64,000 bases of DNA, taken from assembly GCF_026540855.1 (NCBI RefSeq), contig NZ_JALNUP010000009.1, positions 62,001 to 126,000 of the forward strand, in the 5' to 3' direction. This DNA is from Sphingomonas sp. GC_Shp_5 (GTDB taxonomy: Bacteria > Pseudomonadota > Alphaproteobacteria > Sphingomonadales > Sphingomonadaceae). Under the pieces are notes generated by a model. The model saw only the letters and a program-made list of their open reading frames with translations, was not told the origin of the DNA and did not search any database. Below are positions 17,831-24,279 of this stretch, piece by piece (the first letter of the stretch is position 1; each line of letters begins with the position of its first letter). The position numbers were made by a program, and so were the translations under genes.

Positions 17831-18385
17831 ATGCCTCAGCTTTCGACCCGCGTTCGCAATGCCATGGGCAACGCGATCGAGACCGCGATCGGCGCTAGCC
17901 CGGTCATCGAGTTCCGCACCGGCTTGCCGCCCGCCTCGCCGGCAAGCGCTTCGGCCGGCAACCTGCTGATGTCCGGTACGTTGCCGGCAGACTGGATGGC
18001 CGACGCCGCCAATGGCGTGAAGAGCCTCAACGGCACGCCCAAGGCTGATGCCGCCGTGGCAGCCGGCTATGCTGGCCACTACCGCATCAAGGCCGCTGAC
18101 GGCGCCTACGACATGCAGGGCCTCATCTCCGAGAACTGGACGGCGTCGAAGGCCTACGTCGTCAATCAACAGGTCAACCTCAACGGCAACGTCTACCGGG
18201 CAACCGCAGCCGGCACGTCCGCGGCCAACGGTGGACCCGCGGGCACCGGGGCGGCGATCGTCGATGGCGGCGTAACCTGGGCCTATGTCGGGCCCCAGGA
18301 GATGGTGCTGACCAACACCAATATCGCGGTTGGGCAGGACGGGATCACCGTCAACAGCCTCGCCCTGACGATGCCGGCAGCCTGA
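17831..18385 (+). CDS. Phage structural protein with carbohydrate-binding-like module
   Basis: 184 residues, ATG with AGGA upstream. The N-terminal half (IEFRTGLPPASPASASAGN, GHYRIKAADGAYDMQG) resembles phage tail-associated domains. Residues about 103-155 (ASKAYVVNQQVNLNGNVYRA, VTWAYVG) look like the small aromatic chitin/cellulose-binding fold (CBM5/12-like) often found on phage fibres. It may help bind the host surface. It is followed at once by another fibre-like gene. Confidence 0.55.
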   Translation: MPQLSTRVRNAMGNAIETAIGASPVIEFRTGLPPASPASASAGNLLMSGTLPADWMADAANGVKSLNGTPKADAAVAAGYAGHYRIKAADGAYDMQGLISENWTASKAYVVNQQVNLNGNVYRATAAGTSAANGGPAGTGAAIVDGGVTWAYVGPQEMVLTNTNIAVGQDGITVNSLALTMPAA

Positions 18386-18471
18386 TGATCCGGTGGTTCA
18401 TCGCCACGCTGCTTGAGGCAGCGTGGAACGCCGTCACGCGGAACGACTCCGCGCGCTATTTCGATCGGTAG
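18385..18471 (+). CDS. Possible 28-residue peptide between fibre genes
   Basis: ATG 18385 overlaps the previous stop (TGATG) and the frame ends with TAG at 18469-18471, five bases before the next likely start. The product (MIRWFIATLLEAAWNAVTR, then NDSARYFDR) would be an amphipathic helix. Coupled position supports translation; its size makes it uncertain. Confidence 0.3.
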   Translation: MIRWFIATLLEAAWNAVTRNDSARYFDR

Positions 18472-18475
18472 GCAG

Positions 18476-19846
18476 ATGGTCGATTTCGTCACCGACCTGT
18501 TCGCGGCCGCATCTGATACGCCGATCGCGAACCACGCCCCGGACGTTGGCGGCGTGTGGGCGTCGTTTGGCGCGGGCGCGACGGTTATCGCTGCGTCGGG
18601 CACCGCATCGCCGACAGGAACGGGCGGCGACAACGGCGCGCTGAATTACGCCGTGCCGCCCTCTGCCGATTACACAGTAAGCTGTGTCTTCACGACGAAG
18701 GCCAATGGCAAGAACACGCCGCAGGTCTATGCTCGCGCGACGATCCTGAACAACGCCATCGGCAACTGCTATTTCTTCTTCTACAATGGCGGAGGCGATT
18801 GTTACCTGTCGGCCAAGACCGGTGGCAACAGCTATTATGAACTAGCCCACCTGTCCCGAACGCTGGTCGGCGGGGAAACGCTGTCGATCACCGTCAAGGG
18901 TACGACAATCAGTGCGGCCATCAACGGCACTACTGTGCTGAGCGTCACCGACACGAAGGTGACCGCGGCTGGCTACGCCGGGTTCGCGGGCAACGGCGGC
19001 AACATCGACAGCTTCCGGGCTTACACGGACGCGCCTGCATCGATCAGCGCGGCCAGCTCATCTACTCTCGCCGCGATCGGCGTTGCGGCATCGGCGGCGC
19101 TCCTGATCGCCGCCTCGGCCAGCATCTCGTTGAGCGCCATTGGCGTCACAGCCGCAGGCTCGGTTCCGATCCATGCGACAGCGGCGCCGGCACTCCAGCC
19201 GATCACGGCCCAGGCGGATGGCCGGCTGCCGATCGCCGGGACCGCAGCGGCGTCGCTGGGCAACATCGGCATCACCGCGGCCGGCACCCTGCCGATCCGC
19301 GGCGCGACGTCAGCGGCTCTCGATCAGATCGCCACCTCGTCAGCCGGCGAGCTCGACATTCACGGCGCTGCCGCGGCGACGCTCGGCGCCGTCACCGTCG
19401 ACGCTCGCGCCGGCGGGGTCCAACTCGCCAGCGGCACTGCCGCGGCCACCCTTGGGCCGGTCACCGCGGCAGCTACAGGTGCGGCGAGCCTCGTCGCAGC
19501 GACCGGCGCCACGCTCCGGCCGGTGCAAGCGACCGGCGCTGGGGCCTCCCAGATCGTAGCAACCATGGCGGGGCAGCTGGGGGGCGTCACCGCCTCGGCA
19601 ACCGCCACGGCGCCATTGCGCGCTGTCACGGCGGTCATCCTCGGATCGATCACCGTCGCCAGCGACGCCCGGATGCCGATCAGGGCGACAGCTTTTGTCA
19701 CCCTCGACCCCATTGGCTTCGCCGCGAGCGCGCTCAGCGACGGCGAGCCGGTGATCACCCCGCCCGAGCGGATCGTCCCCGCGCCGGCGCAGCTGCGCCT
19801 AGTCCGCGCCATTGCCCGTCCCCGTATCGTTTTCGCCAGAGGATAA
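18476..19846 (+). CDS. Tail fibre-like protein with LamG-like domain and degenerate 21-residue repeats
   Basis: 456 residues from ATG 18476. An upstream in-frame TTG (18413) is possible but would run through the small peptide frame. The first about 185 residues look like a concanavalin/LamG-type beta sandwich (YTVSCVFTTKANGK, GNCYFFFYNGGGDCYL, LSITVKGTTISAAINGTTVL). The rest is about 11 imperfect repeats of roughly 21 residues with the pattern A-x-L-x-x-I-x-x-x-A-x-G-x-L-P-I-x-A-x-A, followed by a Pro-rich end. A stalk carrying a binding head fits a phage fibre. The adaptor gene follows. Confidence 0.6.
   Translation: MVDFVTDLFAAASDTPIANHAPDVGGVWASFGAGATVIAASGTASPTGTGGDNGALNYAVPPSADYTVSCVFTTKANGKNTPQVYARATILNNAIGNCYFFFYNGGGDCYLSAKTGGNSYYELAHLSRTLVGGETLSITVKGTTISAAINGTTVLSVTDTKVTAAGYAGFAGNGGNIDSFRAYTDAPASISAASSSTLAAIGVAASAALLIAASASISLSAIGVTAAGSVPIHATAAPALQPITAQADGRLPIAGTAAASLGNIGITAAGTLPIRGATSAALDQIATSSAGELDIHGAAAATLGAVTVDARAGGVQLASGTAAATLGPVTAAATGAASLVAATGATLRPVQATGAGASQIVATMAGQLGGVTASATATAPLRAVTAVILGSITVASDARMPIRATAFVTLDPIGFAASALSDGEPVITPPERIVPAPAQLRLVRAIARPRIVFARG
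19054..19740 (+). repeat. Degenerate in-frame 63-bp repeat array (about 11 units)
   Basis: The array encodes units such as ISLSAIGVTAAGSVPIHATA, ASLGNIGITAAGTLPIRGAT and VILGSITVASDARMPIRATA. Units are about 21 codons and diverged in DNA sequence, so this is an old protein repeat rather than a recent tandem duplication. Boundaries are approximate. Confidence 0.65.
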
Positions 19847-19850
19847 CCGC

Positions 19851-20126
19851 ATGCTGATATGGCCGACCAAGCGGGTCGACGAGGTGCTCGACTATCAGAT
19901 TGACTGGACTGACCGGCTCGACGGCGAGGAGATTGTGGCACGGTCGGCGACGGCCGTCGCCCGGGGCGGCATCGCCGAGATCGAGCGCGGCACCGCAGTC
20001 ACTGGCGCGGTGCAGACCGTGTGGCTCAAGGGCGGCCGACAGGGCGTCGGCTTCATCGACGTCACCGTAACCACGCCCTCGGGTCGGGTTCACGAGGAGG
20101 CGGTGCAGATCACGATCGCTCGCTAA
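19851..20126 (+). CDS. Phage fibre-tail adaptor protein
   Basis: 91 residues from ATG 19851; an in-frame ATG at 19812 overlaps the previous gene and has no ribosome-binding site. The pattern (WPTKRVDEVLDYQIDWTDRL, TVWLKGGRQGVGFIDVTV, then SGRVHEEAVQI) matches the small phage fibre-tail adaptor family. That family has a DY..DW start and a W..GG..G core. It links fibres to the tail. It is the last rightward structural gene of the prophage. Confidence 0.7.
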   Translation: MLIWPTKRVDEVLDYQIDWTDRLDGEEIVARSATAVARGGIAEIERGTAVTGAVQTVWLKGGRQGVGFIDVTVTTPSGRVHEEAVQITIAR

Positions 20127-20131
20127 TTGGA

Positions 20132-20353
20132 TTAGTGAGACGTCGAGTTGAACCTGTCGATAGCGTTCCGGAACCACGACAACTGGCTGAAGCCCAGTGG
20201 GGTCAACTCCCACCGTTCATTGTACCTGACCAACCCTTTGTCGAAGAGCGCTTTGATGATTTCTTGATCTGTGGCCTCAGGCAGAGGCCATCCGTCGCCT
20301 TCCTTCTTCGCTGTGTCGATCACAGCTTGTTCTTTTTCCGGAAGAGCGCTCAT
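20132..20353 (-). CDS. Small winged-helix-like phage protein, copy A
   Basis: 73 residues. The core (EQAVIDTAKKEGDGWPLPEA, then KGLVRYNERWELTPLGF) is clearly related to the protein at 21928-22113 (EQAIIDAAEHDGQGWAIPEG, then KDLIRLRGRWELTQRGF). The pattern of two helices followed by a Leu-x-x-x-Gly-Leu-hydrophobic-Arg and a WELT hairpin suggests a winged helix. It reads leftward and is convergent with the fibre adaptor. A regulatory role is possible but not shown. Confidence 0.6.
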   Translation of the reverse strand: MSALPEKEQAVIDTAKKEGDGWPLPEATDQEIIKALFDKGLVRYNERWELTPLGFSQLSWFRNAIDRFNSTSH

Positions 20354-20394
20354 ACGGTTTTCCTAATTTCTGTCATATCGCTGTGGCAAGAGGC

Positions 20395-20415
20395 GGCTGA
20401 GATTGCCGCTCAGCC
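20395..20415 (+). promoter_or_regulatory. Perfect 7-bp inverted repeat just upstream of the GT8 start
   Basis: GGCTGAG (20395-20401) and CTCAGCC (20409-20415) are perfect inverted repeats with a seven-base spacer, ending ten bases before the probable ATG at 20426. In DNA it could be an operator. In RNA it forms a hairpin over the position where a ribosome-binding site would be expected, and no good site is seen otherwise. Confidence 0.45.
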
Positions 20416-20425
20416 TGCGGTAAAA

Positions 20426-21406
20426 ATGGGATATCTGGGTGTGAGCCGATCTGCCATCTGCTACGTATGCGACCTCGGGTTCCTAGTCCCAACGTTGATA
20501 TCGATCGAATCCGCTCGTCGGTTCGTTCCGTCCAGTGTGCCGATATACCTGGTCACGATCTTCCCAGATGACGATCACATCAAAGCACTGGAGCCACTGC
20601 TCTCTCGCCTGTCGGTGACGGTCATTCCCTTCGACCGCGAGCGAATTGAATCGGTCGCCGATGTCTGGGCCGAGTCTCACGTGCCGACAGCGGCGCTCGG
20701 CCGGTTCTTCCTGCCCGAACTGCTGCCGGATAGCGTGAAGCGCATCCTATATGTCGACGGTGACACGATGTTCGTGCGCGATCCATCGCCGCTGCTCGAT
20801 CAACCGCTGCCGGCGGGCAAAATCGGCATGGTCGAGGATGCCCTCTCCTTCTACCGGCATGACCAATCTGCCAATGGCGCTGACGCGCGAGCGTATATGC
20901 AGGGGATCGGGCTTTCGCCGGATGCCCGTTACGCCAACTCTGGTGTTTTCGTCGTCGAGCGCGATGACTGGAAGGTGATCGCGACGGAAGCGTTGGCTTA
21001 TCTCAGCGAGCATTCGAAGGCGTGTCTGTACCATGATCAGAGCGCGCTCAATGCGGTTCTCGGTGACCGCAGCTTCCCGCTTTCGCCGATCTGGAACTAT
21101 CAATCTCGCTTTGTGCAGTGGCGGGCGAAGCCGATTGCGAAGCCGGCAATCCTGCATTTCACAGGAGCCGCCAAGCCTTGGATGGGTGAAGTCCGCCCTT
21201 GGAAGAAGGTTTCGCACCGAGTGCGCTCGATACTTGCGTCGCTGCCGACTAAGGGGCTGCCCCTGCGCTCCATGAGCGATCATGAAGTTGCCGCCCACAA
21301 CAGCCAGTACGAGGGGCCTGTGCGGCTCGTCAGAAAATTCCTCGACACTCGCCAGCTACGTCGTGTCAGGTCGTTGCGTCGGTATCACCGCTCTGCGGTG
21401 CTCTAG
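20426..21406 (+). CDS. GT8-family glycosyltransferase, prophage cargo
   Basis: 326 residues from ATG 20426. The frame extends further left, but no ATG is found there and the upstream translation is not protein-like. GT8 features are clear: N-terminal ICYVCDLGFLVPTLISIES, a metal-binding D-x-D (D111, D113 in YVDGDTMFV), YANSGVFVVERDDW, and the C-terminal HFTGAAKPW. These enzymes transfer a sugar from a nucleotide sugar to LPS or other acceptors. Standing alone near a prophage end, it is a likely lysogenic-conversion gene that alters surface glycan. Small leftward genes surround it. Confidence 0.75.
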   Translation: MGYLGVSRSAICYVCDLGFLVPTLISIESARRFVPSSVPIYLVTIFPDDDHIKALEPLLSRLSVTVIPFDRERIESVADVWAESHVPTAALGRFFLPELLPDSVKRILYVDGDTMFVRDPSPLLDQPLPAGKIGMVEDALSFYRHDQSANGADARAYMQGIGLSPDARYANSGVFVVERDDWKVIATEALAYLSEHSKACLYHDQSALNAVLGDRSFPLSPIWNYQSRFVQWRAKPIAKPAILHFTGAAKPWMGEVRPWKKVSHRVRSILASLPTKGLPLRSMSDHEVAAHNSQYEGPVRLVRKFLDTRQLRRVRSLRRYHRSAVL

Positions 21407-21411
21407 TCCGC

Positions 21412-21627
21412 TCACGAGGAAACGGGCGGTTCGTCGCCCTGGTCCATGTCCTCTTCGATCAGCACGCGCAGGCCGAAGTGCTCGAGCGCACCTTCCCCGA
21501 CGTCCTGACCGGCCATCAGCCGCTTCAACAGATAGGGCAGCTGCTCCGGCACGATGATCGACAGCGACCGCACCCGCGAGATGCTGCCCTCTATGTGGAG
21601 CGAGAAGTGTTCCGGTAGGCGAGGCAT
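21412..21627 (-). CDS. Small prophage protein of unknown function
   Basis: 71 residues, convergent with the glycosyltransferase gene. The sequence (HFSLHIEGSISRVRSLSIIV, EQLPYLLKRLMAGQD) gives a mixed strand-helix pattern and an acidic C-terminus. ATG 21627 has only a weak AAGG upstream. It probably belongs to the leftward string of small genes. No family recognised. Confidence 0.45.
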   Translation of the reverse strand: MPRLPEHFSLHIEGSISRVRSLSIIVPEQLPYLLKRLMAGQDVGEGALEHFGLRVLIEEDMDQGDEPPVSS

Positions 21628-21706
21628 AACGCCTTAGAACGCAACGGGAACAGATTCGGCAAGCGTTATTGAACAAGCGAGCCCATGGACCAGTTCGGCG
21701 AACGCA

Positions 21707-21916
21707 TTAGCCGGCCGCAGGTTTTTCCTTGCGCAGAGCGGCTATGCGGCGTTCTGCTTCAGCAATGATGCGGTCCTGCTCATCGGCTTTGGCATCCAGC
21801 GCGTCAGCTGCCTCAAGCATCGACTCGCGGACGCCGGATGGCTCAAGATGGCTAGCTAGATCGCGGTACCCACGCGCGCGTATTCGAAGGTCCTTTGCGG
21901 TCGTTGGACTTGTCAT
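21707..21916 (-). CDS. Small coiled-coil prophage protein
   Basis: 69 residues, almost wholly helical (RARGYRDLASHLEPSG, LEAADALDAKADEQDRIIAE, AERRIAALRKE) with heptad-like hydrophobic spacing toward the C-terminus. It begins 11 bases after the stop of the winged-helix-like gene, so they are probably co-transcribed. Function unknown. Confidence 0.5.
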   Translation of the reverse strand: MTSPTTAKDLRIRARGYRDLASHLEPSGVRESMLEAADALDAKADEQDRIIAEAERRIAALRKEKPAAG

Positions 21917-21927
21917 CGGCAGTTAGC

Positions 21928-22113
21928 TCAAAACCTCGCAGCGCGCGCAAAGCCCCGTTGCGTAAGCTCCCACCGCCCACGCAGCCGGATGAGATCTTTG
22001 GTTGCCAGTCCGTCTAGCAATCTCCCACTCGTACCTTCAGGTATGGCCCAACCCTGCCCGTCATGCTCTGCTGCGTCGATTATCGCCTGCTCAGCATCGG
22101 TAATGTCGTTCAT
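21928..22113 (-). CDS. Small winged-helix-like phage protein, copy B
   Basis: 61 residues and a paralogue of the protein at 20132-20353: EQAIIDAAEHDGQGW, a DGLATKDLIRLRG segment and WELTQRGF all align. Its ATG overlaps the stop of the Myb-like gene upstream by four bases (ATGA), so the two are translated together. Pairing with a DNA-binding protein suggests a regulatory or DNA-associated role, which is inference. Confidence 0.6.
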   Translation of the reverse strand: MNDITDAEQAIIDAAEHDGQGWAIPEGTSGRLLDGLATKDLIRLRGRWELTQRGFARAARF

Positions 22114-22310
22114 TTACGCAGGCTCCTTTTTAGCGGACGCAAACTCAAGCGCAGCTTTTCTTTGCGAGCTGTGACAGCCGCCTTCGTGCGTCCTAGCGCC
22201 GTAGCGATCGCTGGCACCTTCGCCCCCTCGCCGATCATGACCCAAAGCCGATGGTCATCGTCTTGGGTCCACCGTTTAAATGGACGAGGATCTGGATCAA
22301 ACGGCACCAT
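22110..22310 (-). CDS. Myb/SANT-like or helix-turn-helix DNA-binding protein, copy A
   Basis: 66 residues. The core WTQDDDHRLWVMIGEGAKVP plus AIATALGRTKAAVTARK is a three-helix unit of the Myb/SANT or GcrA-like type: Trp-Thr start, acidic turn, then an I-A-x-x-L-G-R recognition helix. A second copy is encoded at 22671-22850. The C-terminus is basic, fit for DNA contact. It overlaps the downstream winged-helix-like gene. It is probably a phage regulator, target unknown. Confidence 0.6.
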   Translation of the reverse strand: MVPFDPDPRPFKRWTQDDDHRLWVMIGEGAKVPAIATALGRTKAAVTARKEKLRLSLRPLKRSLRK

Positions 22311-22367
22311 CTTTCATTAGGCCCCTGAGAAGATGCTGCTAGTCCCCTCCTAACAGGCGAGGGCAAA

Positions 22368-22661
22368 TTATCCGCCTCCGAAGGTTAAACAGCAAACAAT
22401 CGCAAGGATGAACGCTCCGCACACGGCGAGCTCGACCCGCCATTCGCGTTGCTCTATTTCCGAGTGGTCGTCGCCGTGAGATCCGTGACGGCTTTGCTTC
22501 GACATCCGCTTCCCTGCGTGATTGCAGGTCGGCGACATAGCGGCGCTACCTTGCTCGAGCATGTACCAATCGGACATCCGGAATAACTGACCCACTGGCC
22601 GTGTGAGTAGCACTCCGGAGGATGCACCCTTCGCCTTTTCGGCGTCCCTGATGCCGTTCAT
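22368..22661 (-). CDS. Small protein with C-terminal membrane segment
   Basis: 97 residues from ATG 22661, which lies ten bases after the stop of the Myb-like copy B gene. The last 25 residues (WRVELAVCGAFILAIVCCLT) form a clear membrane helix; the region before it is polar with many His and Ser. An internal start at MSKQSRHGSHGDDH would give a 45-residue version, and I cannot decide between them. Prophage gene of unknown role. Confidence 0.4.
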   Translation of the reverse strand: MNGIRDAEKAKGASSGVLLTRPVGQLFRMSDWYMLEQGSAAMSPTCNHAGKRMSKQSRHGSHGDDHSEIEQREWRVELAVCGAFILAIVCCLTFGGG

Positions 22662-22670
22662 CCGCTCAGG

Positions 22671-22850
22671 CTACGGCGTTCGCAGGCGCAAGCCCAGCTT
22701 CGTCTTGCGTCCCATGATCGCGGCCTTCGATCGACCAAGCGCCGTCGCTATGGCGGGCACCTTGTAGCCCTCGTTGATCATAGCCCGGAGACGGGCGTCA
22801 TCATCACCGGTCCAGCGCCGGCTGGAGTTCATTCCTGGTCGGTACGGCAT
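22671..22850 (-). CDS. Myb/SANT-like or helix-turn-helix DNA-binding protein, copy B
   Basis: 59 residues, found by reading the minus strand directly. The sequence MPYRPGMNSSRRWTGDDDAR continues LRAMINEGYKVPAIATALGR and then SKAAIMGRKTKLGLRLRTP. It aligns along its whole length with the protein at 22110-22310, sharing WT-DDD, EG-KVPAIATALGR and the KAA helix. Conservation of a protein pattern between two diverged copies is good evidence that both are translated. Confidence 0.6.
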   Translation of the reverse strand: MPYRPGMNSSRRWTGDDDARLRAMINEGYKVPAIATALGRSKAAIMGRKTKLGLRLRTP

Positions 22851-22957
22851 AGGCCCGGCACGACGCTTCAGGCCGGCTCAGTATCCCAGATCTTCGGCTG
22901 TTAGCCGCAACTGCGGCCCGTTACTGTGACTGAAAAACATCGCTCACCTATGCACAT

Positions 22958-22973
22958 ATAAAGATGTCTTTAT
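22958..22973. promoter_or_regulatory. AT-rich palindrome between small prophage operons
   Basis: ATAAAGA (22958-22964) and TCTTTAT (22967-22973) are perfect inverted repeats with a two-base spacer, in a locally AT-rich stretch. It overlaps the stop codon of the gene ending at 22970 and lies upstream of the Myb-like copy B gene on the minus strand. It could be a phage operator or a weak terminator stem. Confidence 0.4.
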
Positions 22974-23212
22974 GTCGCGTCTGGCTCCATCTTTGATCCC
23001 GAAGAAGCAGAATGCTCGATCGAGGCAAGTAAACGCCTTTCGGCATTATAGGCGCTACCCTGCCATTCCTTCACCACGTACACGGCGCCGTCGCGCATCG
23101 TGACCCTCAGGTTCGTATAGCTATGCCCGCGATCCCACTTCATGTGGGAGACGTCGGCGGCGCGGATCAGCGCATCCTCGATGCGGACCATGACTGGTGG
23201 GTGATCTGTCAC
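22970..23212 (-). CDS. Small prophage protein of unknown function
   Basis: 80 residues from GTG 23212. This start is chosen because GAGGAGG lies eight bases upstream and the GTG overlaps the previous stop (GTGA). The core (YTNLRVTMRDGAVYVVKEWQ, then YNAERRLLASIEHS) looks like a small beta-hairpin plus helix fold. It is the last gene of a three-gene coupled leftward operon. Function unknown. Confidence 0.5.
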   Translation of the reverse strand: MTDHPPVMVRIEDALIRAADVSHMKWDRGHSYTNLRVTMRDGAVYVVKEWQGSAYNAERRLLASIEHSASSGSKMEPDAT

Positions 23213-23334
23213 GCTAGGATCCTCCTCATGATCATCACTACGAGCGCGAAACAGGTGAACAGCCCGGCCGCCAGATTGCTGTAGACGATGCACCTAATCA
23301 TGAAGCGCTCGAACTCGGTGAACTCGCCGCTCAT
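23209..23334 (-). CDS. Small membrane peptide, prophage
   Basis: 41 residues, read directly from the minus strand: MSGEFTEFERFMIRCIVYSN then LAAGLFTCFALVVMIMRRIL. One membrane helix covers about residues 14-36. Its ATG overlaps the upstream stop and its stop overlaps the downstream GTG, each by four bases. Such tight coupling on both sides supports real translation. Confidence 0.5.
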   Translation of the reverse strand: MSGEFTEFERFMIRCIVYSNLAAGLFTCFALVVMIMRRILA

Positions 23335-23594
23335 GCCGGCGCCCCGTCGTGCTCAGAGCCTTGGGCGGCGGCGTGCGCCTTCTCGTCAGCCGCAAGGATC
23401 GCGTGGGCCAACTCGACCCAATGCGACCACGGCCCCTCGGCGTTCTGATTGTCGTTCCTCGGCGACCAAGGAACGAACCAGCCTGTCAGCCAATCTGACC
23501 GCTGTATACCGAGGCGACGTTCGGCCTGGAGATGCTCGGGCAGATACGGGTCGAGCGCCTCGTCATCGAGCCGCGGCGCGCTGTTCTCAGCCAC
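23331..23594 (-). CDS. Small Trp-rich prophage protein of unknown function
   Basis: 87 residues from GTG 23594, which has GGGGAG six bases upstream; a TTG at 23615 is less well supported. The mid region (RSDWLTGWFVPWSPRNDNQN, EGPWSHWVELAHAILAADEK) is rich in Trp. It is the first gene of the three-gene overlapping operon nearest the prophage end. No family recognised. Confidence 0.5.
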   Translation of the reverse strand: MAENSAPRLDDEALDPYLPEHLQAERRLGIQRSDWLTGWFVPWSPRNDNQNAEGPWSHWVELAHAILAADEKAHAAAQGSEHDGAPA

Positions 23595-23729
23595 GGGCGG
23601 CTCCCCGATTCGCAATGGTGCAGCTGATCATTTCTGGCCTCCGTTCATTTTCCGACATTTTCCAATTGCCCTGAGGGGGTCTGATGGGTACAGACGCGCA
23701 ACAAGTCGGAAACACACGAGAGCGAGCCA

Positions 23730-23778
23730 CTGACTCTTAATCAGCGGGTCCTTGGTTCGAGCCCAAGTGCGTCCACCA
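23730..23778 (+). tRNA. tRNA-Lys(CTT) 3' fragment; probable prophage attachment site (attR)
   Basis: The anticodon arm CTGA-CTCTTAA-TCAG (anticodon CTT at 23736-23738), the T arm CTTGG-TTCGAGC-CCAAG (23751-23767), the acceptor strand TGCGTCC, the discriminator A and the encoded CCA (23776-23778) are all present. The 5' acceptor strand GGACGCA and a D arm are missing upstream, so this is not a complete tRNA. Phages that integrate into tRNA genes restore the gene at one end and leave such a 3' piece at the other. It marks the likely right end of the prophage. Confidence 0.7.
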
Positions 23779-23786
23779 TTTTCTCC

Positions 23787-23814
23787 AACGGCTCCGCAGC
23801 GATGTGGGGCCGTT
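23787..23814 (+). terminator. Hairpin downstream of tRNA fragment
   Basis: AACGGCTCC (23787-23795) can pair with GGGGCCGTT (23806-23814), nine pairs with one G-U, loop of ten bases. It lies nine bases after the tRNA CCA end, where a host tRNA terminator is expected. No clear T run follows, so it may not be fully intrinsic. Confidence 0.45.
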
Positions 23815-23880
23815 GTGCATTAAGCGTCCTCTGCTATTCCCCGTCGCGGGGTGACAGGCTCGGCAAACGGATTTTAACCC

Positions 23881-24222
23881 ATGGCAGCATTCAAGGCACC
23901 CGATTTCAACCAGCGCGCCGCGGCAGCACGCGACGCCAAGCAGCGCGCGCTAGAGCTGCTGCGCAACAAGCCCGCGCAAGATCCGGCGGTCGTCGCCGAG
24001 CGTCAGGCCGCCCGCGCCGCGCGTGAGGCTGCCGAGGCGGAGCGCCGCGCCGCCAAGGCTGCCGCCATCGAAGCTGAGAAGGCTGCCAAGGCCGAGGCCA
24101 AGGCTGCAGCTGAGGCTGCTAAGGAGGCCGCCAAGCCCAAGCCGGTGACGCTGCCTACCGCAGCCGAGCTCAAGGCCGCTCGCGACGCACGCTACGCCGC
24201 CCGCAAGGCACGGGCGCGCTAA
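23881..24222 (+). CDS. DUF6481-like Ala/Lys-rich protein
   Basis: 113 residues. After a short conserved-looking start (MAAFKAPDFNQRAAAARDAK) nearly the whole protein is an Ala/Lys/Glu-rich helix (AAKAEAKAAAEAAKEAAKPK), ending RYAARKARAR. This matches the small DUF6481-type proteins common in sphingomonads, of unknown function. It is the first clear host gene after the prophage end. The highly charged helix could bind nucleic acid or act as a stress-related disordered protein, but nothing proves it. Confidence 0.6.
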   Translation: MAAFKAPDFNQRAAAARDAKQRALELLRNKPAQDPAVVAERQAARAAREAAEAERRAAKAAAIEAEKAAKAEAKAAAEAAKEAAKPKPVTLPTAAELKAARDARYAARKARAR

Positions 24223-24279
24223 CGCCGGATGCAGACGAAACGCTGGCGCTGCCGATCGGCGGGCTGGCCGTGACTGCCG

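Noticed and set aside
12247..19846. Invertible fibre (shufflon-type) cassette
   Set aside because: Several fibre genes are present, but I saw no paired inverted repeats at their ends and no invertase gene.
20021..20425. Glycosyltransferase starting up to 135 codons earlier
   Set aside because: The upstream part overlaps the fibre adaptor gene and the antisense small gene, and its translation (poly-Phe and Arg-rich stretches) does not resemble GT8.
23703..23778. Complete tRNA gene ending at the CCA
   Set aside because: The bases at the position of the 5' acceptor strand (AAGTCGG) do not pair with TGCGTCC and no D arm is present, so it is only a 3' fragment.
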